Source: CAVTOO01 sp963736355 (GTDB lineage Bacteria > Pseudomonadota > Alphaproteobacteria > Rhizobiales > Xanthobacteraceae). From it: 64,000 nt of DNA. Shown in pieces: positions 36,788 through 46,259 of this stretch. The notes beneath the pieces are model-generated. The model worked only from the letters and a program-made list of their open reading frames with translations. It had not been told where the DNA came from and ran no database searches. A program made the position numbers and the translations under genes. Within the stretch, counting starts at the first letter, position 1. The number at the start of each line of letters is the position of its first letter. The DNA lies in contig CAVTOO010000002.1 in assembly GCA_963736355.1 (NCBI GenBank), forward strand, positions 496,001 to 560,000. Reading direction: 5' to 3'.

Positions 36788-37255
36788 CTATCGCGCAGTG
36801 ATGTGGTTACGGAATTTCAGGGGCGAACCGATCGTGAAAATGGGCTCCCAGCTTTCGCCGACGCCACGCACGACAACTTCGCCATAGTCGAAGATACGGC
36901 CGAGCAGCGTCTGGTTGACGTCGACACTCTCGATCTTGTCCATGTTCATCTCGATGGTGCGCCGCTGAATAAATCCTGACTTGTGCACGACACGCCGGTC
37001 GGTGACGTCGAACTCGGTCGTCCAGCGGCGAAACCAGGCGCGCGCGACGTCAATGAGGCCATAGAGACCCGAGAATATGGCGAGAGCCAGAAGGCTGAGC
37101 ATGCCGGCGTAGTTCTCCACACGGGTTGCATAGATGGCCGACGCCAGCGCCACCGCAAGAGCCAGCAGGCCCGGCAGGTAGATGATCCAGTGAACGGTGG
37201 TCGAATAGAGCAGCTTCTCGTCGGGCTGCAGGATTTCGTCGATGTAGCGGCCCAT
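36788..37255 (-). CDS. Membrane protein with bacterial PH domain (bPH2)
   Basis: 155 residues. Two membrane helices (IIYLPGLLALAVALASAIYA and MLSLLALAIFSGLYGLIDVA) precede a bPH2 domain with TDRRVVHKSGFIQRRTIEMN and VDVNQTLLGRIFDYGEVVVRG. Role unknown. Likely co-transcribed with ubiG and divergent from lysC. Confidence 0.88.
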   Translation of the reverse strand: MGRYIDEILQPDEKLLYSTTVHWIIYLPGLLALAVALASAIYATRVENYAGMLSLLALAIFSGLYGLIDVARAWFRRWTTEFDVTDRRVVHKSGFIQRRTIEMNMDKIESVDVNQTLLGRIFDYGEVVVRGVGESWEPIFTIGSPLKFRNHITAR

Positions 37256-37472
37256 AGGCTCCTCAACCGGTCATCACCATCGTGCCATGATCCCCGGATC
37301 GCGCGCCGAGGCAAGCCTCGCCATGCGGCCCGGACCATGACCCGGGATAACGCAAGCGAGTTGCGATCCCGCCGACCCCCCGGTATGTATAGCCGCCCCG
37401 TGGCGGCCAGGAGCCTCAATGCTCATGGACCGGCCATAAAGGCAAGTTAAATCAAGGGTTTCTGATTTTCCA

Positions 37473-38729
37473 ATGGCCCGGCTAGTCATGAAATTCGGCG
37501 GCACTTCCGTCGCCGATATTGATCGCATTCGCAACGTGGCGCGCCACGTCAAGCGCGAGGTCGACGCTGGCCATGAGGTCGCCGTCGTGGTCTCCGCCAT
37601 GTCCGGCAAGACCAATGAGCTGGTCGGCTGGTGCACGCAGGCCTCGCCCATGCACGACACCCGCGAATACGACGCTGTCGTCGCCTCGGGCGAACAGGTG
37701 ACCGCCGGCCTTCTGGCGATCACGCTGCAGTCGCTTGGCATCGAGGCGCGCTCCTGGCAGGGCTGGCAGATTCCGATCCTGACCAGCAACGTCCACGGCT
37801 CGGCGCGCATCCTCGACATCGACGGCACAGAGCTGATCAAGCGTTTCAAGGAGCGCAAGGAAGTTGCAGTCATTGCCGGCTTCCAGGGCATCCACAAGGA
37901 AACCGGACGGCTCACCACGTTGGGACGCGGCGGGTCGGACACCTCTGCGGTCGCAATCGCGGCGGCGATCCATGCCGATCGCTGCGACATCTACACCGAC
38001 GTCGACGGCGTCTACACCACCGATCCGCGCATCGTGCCCAAGGCCAAGCGCCTCGATAAGGTCGCGTTCGAAGAGATGCTGGAAATGGCGTCTCTTGGCG
38101 CCAAGGTGCTGCAGGTCCGCTCGGTCGAACTCGCCATGGTGCACAATGTGCGCACCTTCGTGCGCTCGAGCTTCGACAAGCCCGAAGACATCGATGCCCA
38201 TTCAAACCAGCCGCCCGGCACGCTCATTTGCGGCGAGGAGGAGATCGTGGAACAGCAGGTCGTCACCGGCATCGCCTTTTCCAAGGACGAAGCCCAAATC
38301 TCAATTCGCGACGTGCCCGACAAGCCCGGCGTCGCTGCGGCGATCTTCGGCCCGTTGTCCGAAGCCGGCATCAATGTCGACATGATCGTCCAGAACATCT
38401 CGCCCGACGGCAAGAAGACCGACCTCACCTTCACCGTGACGGCCGCCGACTACACGCGTGCGCTCGACACCATCCAGAAGGCGCAGGGCAAGATCGGCTA
38501 CGAGCATCTCGACAGCGCCAAGGATGTCGCCAAGGTGTCGGTGATCGGCATCGGCATGCGCAGCCATGCCGGCGTCGCCGCCGAAGCATTCGGCGCGCTG
38601 GCGTCGAAAAACATCAACATCCGCGCCATCACCACCTCCGAGATCAAGTTCTCGCTGCTGATCGACGCCGCCTATACCGAGCTTGCGGTGCGAACCCTGC
38701 ACACGCTGTACGGGCTCGACAAAGCCTAG
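37473..38729 (+). CDS. lysC: Aspartate kinase
   Basis: 418 residues. Catalytic lysine motif KFGGTSVAD, then TTLGRGGSDTSAVA and the EMASLGAKVLQVRSVE segment. Two ACT domains at about 265-415 indicate feedback control by lysine and/or threonine. First step of the aspartate pathway to Lys, Thr, Met and diaminopimelate. A terminator follows at 38809. Confidence 0.96.
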   Translation: MARLVMKFGGTSVADIDRIRNVARHVKREVDAGHEVAVVVSAMSGKTNELVGWCTQASPMHDTREYDAVVASGEQVTAGLLAITLQSLGIEARSWQGWQIPILTSNVHGSARILDIDGTELIKRFKERKEVAVIAGFQGIHKETGRLTTLGRGGSDTSAVAIAAAIHADRCDIYTDVDGVYTTDPRIVPKAKRLDKVAFEEMLEMASLGAKVLQVRSVELAMVHNVRTFVRSSFDKPEDIDAHSNQPPGTLICGEEEIVEQQVVTGIAFSKDEAQISIRDVPDKPGVAAAIFGPLSEAGINVDMIVQNISPDGKKTDLTFTVTAADYTRALDTIQKAQGKIGYEHLDSAKDVAKVSVIGIGMRSHAGVAAEAFGALASKNINIRAITTSEIKFSLLIDAAYTELAVRTLHTLYGLDKA

Positions 38730-38808
38730 AGCCCTTCCAGTCCGGGCCCCGGACAGCGGAACTCCAGCACAGAGCGGCATTGAGTGGCCGTGACGACTGA
38801 TTGTCCTG

Positions 38809-38835
38809 ACGCCATGCCCAATTGGCAGGCGTTTT
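38809..38835 (+). terminator. Probable terminator after lysC
   Basis: ACGCCATGCC (38809-38818) pairs with GGCAGGCGT (38824-38832) with one bulged A and loop CAATT, then TTTT. Confidence 0.6.
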
Positions 38836-38994
38836 GCTTGGCAATCGTCGGCCTTATTCGCTATAGGGCCTAAGAGGGGTTTGCGGTCAATTCCGTATCT
38901 TCCGGGGCCCCTCCGATACTCGATTAAGTCTTTTAATCACAATGGCTTAGCTGTGGAGACGCCGGCCCGGCCCGAGCCCTGAGGAAGGCAACCG

Positions 38995-41262
38995 ATGCGC
39001 ACTGCGCTAGGAGGCCCCCGCGTCTTGCTGAGACAACTCCGCGAAGTGATGGCGGAGCCTGTCAGCGCGCAGGAGCGTCTCGACAAGATCGTGGTGATGA
39101 TCGCGGCCAATATGGTGGCCGAGGTCTGCTCGGTCTATGTGCTGCGCGTCGACAATACGCTGGAGCTCTACGCCACCGAAGGTCTGAAGCGCGACGCCGT
39201 CCATTTGACCGTCCTGAGCGCGCATGAGGGCCTTGTCGGCCTCGTTGCCAGCGAAGCGAGTGCGCTGAACCTGTCGGACGCGCAAAGCCACCCGGCCTTC
39301 TCCTACCGCCCGGAAACCGGCGAAGAAGTCTACCACTCCTTCCTCGGCGTGCCGATCCTGCGCGCCGGCAACACGCTCGGCGTGCTCGTGGTGCAGAACC
39401 GCGCGCACCGCGCCTATATCGAGGAAGAGGTCGAGGCGCTGCAGACCACGGCGATGGTGCTCGCCGAGATGATCGCCTCGGGCGAACTGGCCTCGCTCGC
39501 CAAGCCCGGCGCCGAACCGGCCGCGCGACACACCCAGCATGTTCAGGGCGCCGCGCTCTCCGACGGCATCGCCATGGGCCATGTGGTGCTGCACGAGCCG
39601 CGCATCGTCATCACCAATTACATCGCCGACGACGTACCGGGCGAACTGAAGCGTCTCGAAACCGCGCTGGTGAAGCTGCGGACCGATCTCGACCGCATGC
39701 TGGAACGCGGCGACGTCGCCGACGGCGGCGAGCATCGCGACGTGCTCGAAGCCTATCGCATGTTCGCCAACGACCATGGCTGGCAGCACAAGCTGCGTGA
39801 AGCTGTCGCCACCGGCCTCACCGCCGAAGCCGCGGTCGAACGCGTGCAGTCGAACACGCGCGCGCGCATGCTGCGCTCCACCGATCCCTATTTGCGCGAA
39901 CGCCTGCACGATCTCGACGATCTCGGCCATCGCCTGATGCGGCAATTGATGGGCCATGATCACGCGCCCGCGCGCGAGCAATTGCCGGAAAACGCCATTC
40001 TCGTCGCGCGCGCCATGGGCCCCGCCGCACTGCTCGACTACGACCGCAAGCGCCTGCGCGGTCTCGTGCTCGAGGAAGGCGGCCCGAACTCGCACGTCGC
40101 CATCGTCGCCCGTGCACTCGGAATCGCCGCCGTCGGCGAGATTGCCAATGCGACGGGCCTGGCCGAGTCCGGCGACGCCATCATCGTCGACGGCATTGCC
40201 GGCGAGATCTATGTGCGCCCATCGACCGAGGTTCAGTCGGCCTTTGCCGAGCGCGTGCGCTTCCGCGCGCGGCGTCAGGCGCAGTATCGCGCTTTGCGGG
40301 AACGGCCCTGCGTCACCAAGGACGGCCAGCCGATCGATCTGATGATCAATGCCGGCCTGATGATCGATCTGCCGCATATCGAGGACACCGCCTGCTCGGG
40401 CATCGGGCTGTTCCGGACCGAATTGCAGTTCATGGTCGGCACCTCGCTTCCCAAGACCGAGGAGCAGTTCACGCTCTATCGCGCCGTGCTCGATGCAGCC
40501 GGACCGAAGCCCGTGACCTTCCGCACGCTCGATATCGGCGGCGACAAGGCGCTGCCCTATCTCGAAACGATCACTGAAGAGAATCCCGCGCTCGGCTGGC
40601 GCGCCATTCGCCTGGGGCTCGATCGTCCCGGCCTGCTGCGCAGTCAGCTGCGCGCGATGCTGCGCGCCGCGGCCGGCCGTTCGCTGAAAGTGATGTTCCC
40701 GATGATCTCCGCGGTCGAGGAATTCGATCAGGCCAAGGAGATCATTGAGCGCGAACTGACCTATCTACGGCAGCACAGCCACACGCTGCCCGAACGGGTC
40801 GATGTCGGCTCGATGATCGAGGTGCCGGCGCTGCTCTACCAGCTCGACGAATTGCTGGAGCGCGTCGATTTCCTGTCGGTCGGCACCAACGATCTGTTCC
40901 AGTTCCTGTTCGCGGTGGATCGCGGCAACGCCAAGGTCTCCGACCGCTTCGATCCGCTGTCGGTGCCGGTACTGCGCGCGTTGCGCGGCATCGCCATGAG
41001 CGCGCAGATGCACGGCAAGCCCGTGTCGCTCTGCGGCGAGCTGGCGTCACAGCCGCTGGGCGCGCTGGCGCTGTTGTCGCTGGGCTATCGTTCGCTGTCG
41101 CTGTCGCCGACCGCGCACGGCCCGGTCAAGGCCATGATACTGGAGCTCGATCTCGCCAAGGCGGAGCATCTGATGAAGCCGCTGCTCGAAGCGCCTGCGG
41201 GATCGATCATCATTCGCGACAAGCTGCGCGAATTCGCCGAGGCCGAAGGCCTGCCGTTGTAG
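38995..41262 (+). CDS. ptsP: Phosphoenolpyruvate-protein phosphotransferase, nitrogen PTS enzyme I
   Basis: 755 residues. GAF domain at about 15-160 (RLDKIVVMIAANMVAEVCSV), then the enzyme I domains. The phosphorylated His is about residue 367 in GGPNSHVAIVARAL; the PEP-binding barrel holds GIGLFRTELQFM, RTLDIGGDKALPY and the C-terminal CGELASQ cysteine. The GAF domain marks the regulatory PTS-Ntr branch, which senses nitrogen signals, rather than sugar uptake. A GAGGAAGG site precedes the start. Confidence 0.95.
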   Translation: MRTALGGPRVLLRQLREVMAEPVSAQERLDKIVVMIAANMVAEVCSVYVLRVDNTLELYATEGLKRDAVHLTVLSAHEGLVGLVASEASALNLSDAQSHPAFSYRPETGEEVYHSFLGVPILRAGNTLGVLVVQNRAHRAYIEEEVEALQTTAMVLAEMIASGELASLAKPGAEPAARHTQHVQGAALSDGIAMGHVVLHEPRIVITNYIADDVPGELKRLETALVKLRTDLDRMLERGDVADGGEHRDVLEAYRMFANDHGWQHKLREAVATGLTAEAAVERVQSNTRARMLRSTDPYLRERLHDLDDLGHRLMRQLMGHDHAPAREQLPENAILVARAMGPAALLDYDRKRLRGLVLEEGGPNSHVAIVARALGIAAVGEIANATGLAESGDAIIVDGIAGEIYVRPSTEVQSAFAERVRFRARRQAQYRALRERPCVTKDGQPIDLMINAGLMIDLPHIEDTACSGIGLFRTELQFMVGTSLPKTEEQFTLYRAVLDAAGPKPVTFRTLDIGGDKALPYLETITEENPALGWRAIRLGLDRPGLLRSQLRAMLRAAAGRSLKVMFPMISAVEEFDQAKEIIERELTYLRQHSHTLPERVDVGSMIEVPALLYQLDELLERVDFLSVGTNDLFQFLFAVDRGNAKVSDRFDPLSVPVLRALRGIAMSAQMHGKPVSLCGELASQPLGALALLSLGYRSLSLSPTAHGPVKAMILELDLAKAEHLMKPLLEAPAGSIIIRDKLREFAEAEGLPL

Positions 41263-41276
41263 CGAGGCACTTGGCC

Positions 41277-41313
41277 GAATACCGGTTCCCTCTTTTCGGG
41301 ATCACGCTCAAAA
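41277..41313. repeat. Dispersed repeat, family D, copy 1
   Basis: GAATACCGGTTCCCTCTTTTCGG with ATCACGCTCAAAACC; a second diverged copy is at 54013-54052. Fills the ptsP-prfA gap. Confidence 0.6.
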
Positions 41314-41331
41314 CCCTGTCTGCGATAAATC

Positions 41332-42408
41332 ATGCTCCCTGAAGCCAAACTCGACACCCTGCTGGCGCGCCATGCCGCACTCGAATCCGAGCTGCTCGGA
41401 CAGCTCGACGGCGAGACCTATGTGAAGCTGACGCGGGAGCTTTCCGAACTCACGCCCGTCGTCGAGGCTGTGAAGACCTGGCGCGCGGCACAGAGCGAGA
41501 TCGCCGACCTCGATGCGATGATCTCGGATGGCGCAACCGATGCCGATATGCGGGCCATCGCCGAAAGCGAAAAGCCCGCCCTGATCGAAAAGCTGGTCAC
41601 GCTCGAACAGCATATTCGCGTCGCGCTGCTGCCGAAGGACGCGATGGACGAGCGCAACGTCGTGCTCGAAATCCGCGCCGGCACCGGCGGCGATGAAGCC
41701 TCGCTGTTCGCCGGCGACCTCTTCCGCATGTATGAGGGCTTTGCCGCGCTGCAGGGCTGGAAAGTCGAAGTGATCTCGGCGAGCGAAGGCACCATGGGCG
41801 GCTTCAAGGAAATCATCGCAGAGATCAAGGGACGCGGCGCCTTCGCCAAACTGAAATTCGAATCCGGCGTGCACCGCGTGCAGCGCGTGCCCGACACCGA
41901 GACGCAAGGCCGCATTCACACCTCGGCGGCGACCGTCGCGGTGCTGCCGGAGGCCGAAGATGTCGACATCGCGCTCAAGGAGTCGGACCTCAAGATCGAC
42001 ACCATGCGCGCGCAAGGCGCCGGCGGCCAGCACGTCAACAAGACCGAATCGGCCATCCGCATTACGCATCTGCCAACCGGCATCGTTGTCTTTGTGCAGG
42101 AAGACCGGTCGCAGCACCGCAACCGCGCCAAGGCGATGACCGTTCTGCGCTCTCGCATGTATGAGGCTGAACGCCAGCGCCTCGACGCGGAGCGCTCCGC
42201 CGCACGGCGCGGCCAGGTCGGCTCCGGTGATCGCTCCGAGCGCATCCGCACTTACAATTTTCCGCAGGCGCGCGTCACCGACCACCGCATCAATTTGACG
42301 ATCTACAAGCTGCCGCAGGTCATGACCGGCGAGGCGCTCGGCGAGATCATCGATCCGCTGATCACCGAGCATCAGGCCGCGCTGCTGGCGACGGAGGGCT
42401 TCGCGTGA
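41332..42408 (+). CDS. prfA: Peptide chain release factor 1
   Basis: 358 residues. The GGQ loop is AQGAGGQHVNKTESA (about 224-238); stop-codon recognition and class I release factor core are complete. Terminates at UAA and UAG. Its methylase gene prmC begins inside its stop (GTGA overlap). Confidence 0.97.
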   Translation: MLPEAKLDTLLARHAALESELLGQLDGETYVKLTRELSELTPVVEAVKTWRAAQSEIADLDAMISDGATDADMRAIAESEKPALIEKLVTLEQHIRVALLPKDAMDERNVVLEIRAGTGGDEASLFAGDLFRMYEGFAALQGWKVEVISASEGTMGGFKEIIAEIKGRGAFAKLKFESGVHRVQRVPDTETQGRIHTSAATVAVLPEAEDVDIALKESDLKIDTMRAQGAGGQHVNKTESAIRITHLPTGIVVFVQEDRSQHRNRAKAMTVLRSRMYEAERQRLDAERSAARRGQVGSGDRSERIRTYNFPQARVTDHRINLTIYKLPQVMTGEALGEIIDPLITEHQAALLATEGFA

Positions 42409-43280
42409 GCGGTGCCGCGATCACCGCCACGGTCGATCAGGTTCGCCGGACGCTGGCGGCGATGCTGCGCGAAGCCGGCATGGATTCGCCGGAGCTTGAT
42501 TCGCGCATTCTCGTCGGTGTCGCGCTCGACCTCGATCTCAACCAGCAGATCGCATCCGCGCGGCGCACGCTCACCACGGAAGAACTCGGCCGCATTGATG
42601 TGCTGGCGCAACGCAGACTCTCGGGCGAGCCGATCTCGCGCATTCTCGGCTACCGCGAATTCTGGGGGCTGCGTTTCGAACTTGCACCTGCAACGCTGGT
42701 GCCGCGCCCGGAAACCGAATCCGTCGTCGAAGAAACGCTGGCCTTCATCAACGAGATGGAAATCGACGCGCCGCGCATCGCCGATCTCGGCACCGGGACA
42801 GGCGCGATCCTGCTCGCACTGCTACACGAGCGGCCCGATGCGACCGGCGTCGCCACCGACATCGATGCCGACGCGCTGCGCGCGGCACAGGTCAACGCGC
42901 TGGCGCATGGCCTCGAACGCCGCGTGTCGTTCGTACAATGCGACTACGCGGCGGGCTTGAGCGGCGAATTCGACGTGATCGTCTCCAACCCGCCCTACAT
43001 CGCGCGCGCCGATCTCGCCTCATTACCGGTCGAAGTGCGCGACCACGATCCCGCCCGCGCGCTCGACGGCGGCCCCGATGGTCTTGCCGCCTATCGCGCG
43101 CTGATTCCGCAGGCCGGCCTGCGGCTGGTGCGGGGCGGCGCGCTGATCGTGGAGATTGGCCAGGGCCAGGCCGAAGGGGTGAGCCGGCTGATGACGGAGG
43201 TCGGCCTGAGCGTGACGCAGCCCCACCGGCGCGATCTGGCAGGCATCGAACGGGTGATTCGCGCGCGCCGCAAAGGTTGA
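42405..43280 (+). CDS. prmC: Release factor glutamine methyltransferase
   Basis: 291 residues from GTG. SAM motif ADLGTGTGAILLALL and the catalytic NPPY in IVSNPPYIAR, with the PrmC N-terminal helical bundle. Methylates the GGQ glutamine of RF1 and RF2. Coupled to prfA. Confidence 0.96.
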   Translation: MSGAAITATVDQVRRTLAAMLREAGMDSPELDSRILVGVALDLDLNQQIASARRTLTTEELGRIDVLAQRRLSGEPISRILGYREFWGLRFELAPATLVPRPETESVVEETLAFINEMEIDAPRIADLGTGTGAILLALLHERPDATGVATDIDADALRAAQVNALAHGLERRVSFVQCDYAAGLSGEFDVIVSNPPYIARADLASLPVEVRDHDPARALDGGPDGLAAYRALIPQAGLRLVRGGALIVEIGQGQAEGVSRLMTEVGLSVTQPHRRDLAGIERVIRARRKG

Positions 43281-43804
43281 TCCTTAACCTTGGAAAAAGC
43301 AGCCGAATCCCGCCCTGAAGCAGCGGGGAAGGGCCTAAAAAAACCGCTTGGAATATCGCCCCGGAGCGACTAGGTTCCGACCAGATATCGGCGACGGGTG
43401 GACTGGCACCGCAGGTTTTGCGGGCATTTGAGACCCCCGGCTGAACGGTTCCAAGCGCGGGATCTAGAAGACGTCGAGAGGCTTAACAGTCTGCTCTTCG
43501 TGTCCTGCAGCGAACGAAAGCCCCGGGATTGAGGCGAATCATCACTATCGTGTCGCATAGCTGAAATTGTTCGAGCGCAGCGCCTCTCTGTGCGCGCGCA
43601 CGCTACGGCTTATTGCGTTCACGGCATCGTCACAGCGAAGCGTCTTGATGAGATGCTTTGACGAGATCGCGCCGCAGGGCCGCGAATCGAAGTCTTCAAG
43701 ACAATCGCGCGTTGCGATTGGACGAGTGAAGCAGGCGTCAGTTTAAAACATGTCCGCGTCGAACAAGACACGGCGTGACAAGTTGGTTGGCAAAAAGGCA
43801 CACG
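43281..43804. other. 524-bp gap upstream of the DUF4167 gene
   Basis: No protein-coding frame looks credible. It holds an A-rich run near 43338, a small CCGCAGGTTTTGCGG hairpin near 43410 and a longer sequence resembling a structured RNA, but I could not match it to tmRNA, SRP, RNase P or 6S RNA. A long leader or an sRNA gene is possible. Confidence 0.4.
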
Positions 43805-44530
43805 ATGAGAAACGGTCAGAACAAACGTATGCGTAACCGCAATCGCAAGAGTCAGAATCCGATCACCCGGGTCTACGAGTCGAATGGACCAGAGGTGAAG
43901 ATCCGAGGCACTGCCTCTCACGTTGCCGAGAAATACCTGCAACTGGCGCGCGACGCGCAAGGATCCGGTGATCCGGTCGGCGCCGAAAACTTCTACCAGC
44001 ACGCCGAGCACTATTTCCGCATCATCGCGGCAGCGCAGGAGCAGTTCCGCCAGACCCAACCCTTCCGCGGTGAGGGCGGCGGACAAGACGACGCCGGCGA
44101 TAACGGTGACGACGGCGATGATGGCGATGACGGTTTCCAGCCCTACGGCGAGCCCTTCTCGCCGCAGCCGCAGTATCAGCCGCGAGAGGCGCAGCCGCAG
44201 CAGCATCGCCCTCAGCAGCAGCACCGCCCTCAGCAGAACCATCGTCCGCAGCCGCAATATCAGCCGCAACCGCAGCCCCAGCCGCAGGTCGGAAACGACG
44301 GCGACATCGAGCGCCTGCCGTCCTTCATCACAGGCGGCCAGCCGGTGCAGGGCGAACCCGCTGGCGGTCAGAATGGCGGATATGAGCGCCCGCCGCAGCA
44401 AGACCGCGGCGAACGCAATGATCGCTTCTCGCATCGCCGCCGTCGCCGCCACAATAACGGCCCGCGCAACGAAACGCAGGGCGGCCAAGGTGGCCAGGGC
44501 GGCGAAGACTTCAGCCCCGGCAACGAATAA
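43805..44530 (+). CDS. DUF4167 domain protein
   Basis: 241 residues from the ATG of MRNGQNKRMRNRNRKSQNP; this start is preferred because the family begins here. The DUF4167 domain covers about 1-85 (YESNGPEVKIRGTASHVAEK, QLARDAQGSGDPVGAENFYQ). Then come a poly-Asp/Gly stretch, a Pro/Gln-rich run at about 115-160 and an RHRRRRR-like basic patch. The strongly basic ends and disorder suggest RNA or ribosome contact, but this is inference. Widely conserved in alphaproteobacteria. Confidence 0.93.
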   Translation: MRNGQNKRMRNRNRKSQNPITRVYESNGPEVKIRGTASHVAEKYLQLARDAQGSGDPVGAENFYQHAEHYFRIIAAAQEQFRQTQPFRGEGGGQDDAGDNGDDGDDGDDGFQPYGEPFSPQPQYQPREAQPQQHRPQQQHRPQQNHRPQPQYQPQPQPQPQVGNDGDIERLPSFITGGQPVQGEPAGGQNGGYERPPQQDRGERNDRFSHRRRRRHNNGPRNETQGGQGGQGGEDFSPGNE

Positions 44531-44552
44531 ACTTCAACGATTGATTGTCGTC

Positions 44553-44585
44553 ATCACCGGGCCATCGCGCCCGGTGATTTCGTTT
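44553..44585. terminator. Terminator between DUF4167 gene and convergent methyltransferase
   Basis: ATCACCGGGC (44553-44562) pairs with GCCCGGTGAT (44569-44578), followed by TTCGTTTT. Confidence 0.8.
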
Positions 44586-44597
44586 TAAGGACGATGT

Positions 44598-45356
44598 TCA
44601 ACAGTCCGACGATTTCCGCGGATCGTATTTCATCGGCGACGGCGCCAGCGCCGGCTCAAGCGCGGGGATGAGGCGCTGCCGCTCGCGGCGCACCGGGGTT
44701 GGACGCGCAACCTGCTTGCTGGCTTCGACGAGACGCACGCCGGCGAACGGCGCGGAGAGCACCGAGCCCGCGCGCTCCCAGGCGATCGAAGAGCGCAGGA
44801 ACCATGACCGGTCGATCGGCGGCACGTAGAGCGCCTCGCTCCAGCCCGACGGCGTAAACCAGGTCTGGCGCAACAATTCGTTGATCTGTCCGCGCGAGTA
44901 AGGACGCCCGTGACCGAACGGCGTGACGTCGCTGCGCACCCACAGGCCGGTGCGGTTCGGGATCACGATCATGATCCGGCCGCCGGGCGCCAGCACACGC
45001 CAGACCTCGCGCAGCAGCGCCGCCGGATCGTGCGACATCTCCAGCGAATGAACCAGAAGGATGCGGTCCATGGCGGAATCGGGCAGCGGCAACGCGTGCT
45101 CTTCGACAAGCGCCGACAAGGTCGGTCGCGCCGTCGGCCATTTCAGCACGCCCTGCTCGGCCGGCATGAAAGCCAGGCAGCGTTCCGCCGTCTCGCGGAA
45201 CAGGCCGAGATAGGGTGTGGTGTAACCGATGCCGAGCACGCGCTCGGAACGCGTCATCGGCCAATGCTTGCGGATTGCGACATTGATCAGGCGACGCGTC
45301 ACCATCCCTAAGCGTTGGGAATAAAAGCGGCGCAGAGTGACGACATCGATGGACAT
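44598..45356 (-). CDS. SAM-dependent methyltransferase (Methyltransf_11)
   Basis: 252 residues. The methyltransferase fold has VLGIGYTTPYLGLF (motif I), DRILLVHSLEMSHDPAALLREVWRVL and PGGRIMIVIPNR (motif III). The C-terminal third is hydrophobic then basic. Often found beside gloB in Hyphomicrobiales, as here in divergent orientation. The substrate is unknown. Confidence 0.88.
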   Translation of the reverse strand: MSIDVVTLRRFYSQRLGMVTRRLINVAIRKHWPMTRSERVLGIGYTTPYLGLFRETAERCLAFMPAEQGVLKWPTARPTLSALVEEHALPLPDSAMDRILLVHSLEMSHDPAALLREVWRVLAPGGRIMIVIPNRTGLWVRSDVTPFGHGRPYSRGQINELLRQTWFTPSGWSEALYVPPIDRSWFLRSSIAWERAGSVLSAPFAGVRLVEASKQVARPTPVRRERQRLIPALEPALAPSPMKYDPRKSSDC

Positions 45357-45489
45357 GCCGGAACCCTAGCACGGCGCATCACAAACCGGAATCGGCCGCT
45401 TCGCCACAGGGTGAACATCGCATTTCGCTCAGGCCGGGGTGCGTGCTAACTTCCGTTTCAGATTACACCTGCCTGTTCCCGGAGATGTC

Positions 45490-46257
45490 ATGGCCGCCGA
45501 AATCCGCCTGTTCAAGATCCTGTCCGACAATTACGGGGTCCTGATTCACGACCCGCAAACCAAGGCAACGGCAACGATCGACGCCGCGGAGGCCGGGCCC
45601 ATTCTGGCTGTGCTGCGCGAAAACGGCTGGCTGCTGACCGATATTCTCGTCACCCATCATCATGCTGACCACACCGATGGAATTGCCGAACTGATCAAGG
45701 AATATAATTGCCGCGTGGTCGCGCCGCGCGCCGAAATCGACAAAATCGCGAACGTCAACGAAGCCGTCAGCGAGGGCGACACCGTCAAGGTCGGGGCGCT
45801 GACCGCCAAGGTGATTGAAACGCCGGGCCACACCAACGGTCACATCAGCTACTGGTTCGAGAGCGAAAGCGCGGCCTTTGTCGGCGATACGATTTTCTCG
45901 ATTGGCTGCGGTCGCGTCATCGAGGGCACCTACCCGATGATGTGGCAGTCCATGCTCAAGCTGCGCGCGCTACCGGACGACACGCGAATTTTCTGCGGCC
46001 ACGAGTACACCATGAGCAACATCAAATTCGCACTGACGATCGAGCCCAACAACGCCGCGCTGAAGGCGCGCGCGCAAGAAGCCGAGCGTCAGGTGAAGGC
46101 GGGTGAGCCGACGATCCCGACACTGCTCGGCGCAGAGAAGGCAGAGAACCCGTTCCTGCGCGCCGATGTCCCGGAGGTTGCAGTTGCGCTCGGCATGGCC
46201 GGCCGCCCTGCGGCCGACGTGTTCGGCGAAATCCGTGAACGCAAGAACAAGTTTTAA
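45490..46257 (+). CDS. gloB: Hydroxyacylglutathione hydrolase (glyoxalase II)
   Basis: 255 residues. The metallo-beta-lactamase metal motif is THHHADHTDG, with GHTNGHISYWF, FVGDTIFSIGCGR and FCGHEYTMSN giving the other ligands. C-terminal HAGH domain present. The start follows CGGAGATG. Hydrolyses S-lactoylglutathione. Confidence 0.95.
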   Translation: MAAEIRLFKILSDNYGVLIHDPQTKATATIDAAEAGPILAVLRENGWLLTDILVTHHHADHTDGIAELIKEYNCRVVAPRAEIDKIANVNEAVSEGDTVKVGALTAKVIETPGHTNGHISYWFESESAAFVGDTIFSIGCGRVIEGTYPMMWQSMLKLRALPDDTRIFCGHEYTMSNIKFALTIEPNNAALKARAQEAERQVKAGEPTIPTLLGAEKAENPFLRADVPEVAVALGMAGRPAADVFGEIRERKNKF

Positions 46258-46259
46258 AC

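Noticed and set aside
39007..40377. A 456-codon minus-strand frame opposite ptsP
   Set aside because: Complement of a canonical enzyme I; composition is that of a shadow frame.
43281..43560. tmRNA, SRP RNA, RNase P or 6S RNA gene
   Set aside because: Looked for conserved cores of each, including the usual tmRNA tag codons, and found none.
44170..44290. CRISPR or satellite array in the CAG/CCGCAG-rich stretch
   Set aside because: It is the in-frame Pro/Gln-coding part of the DUF4167 gene without spacer structure.
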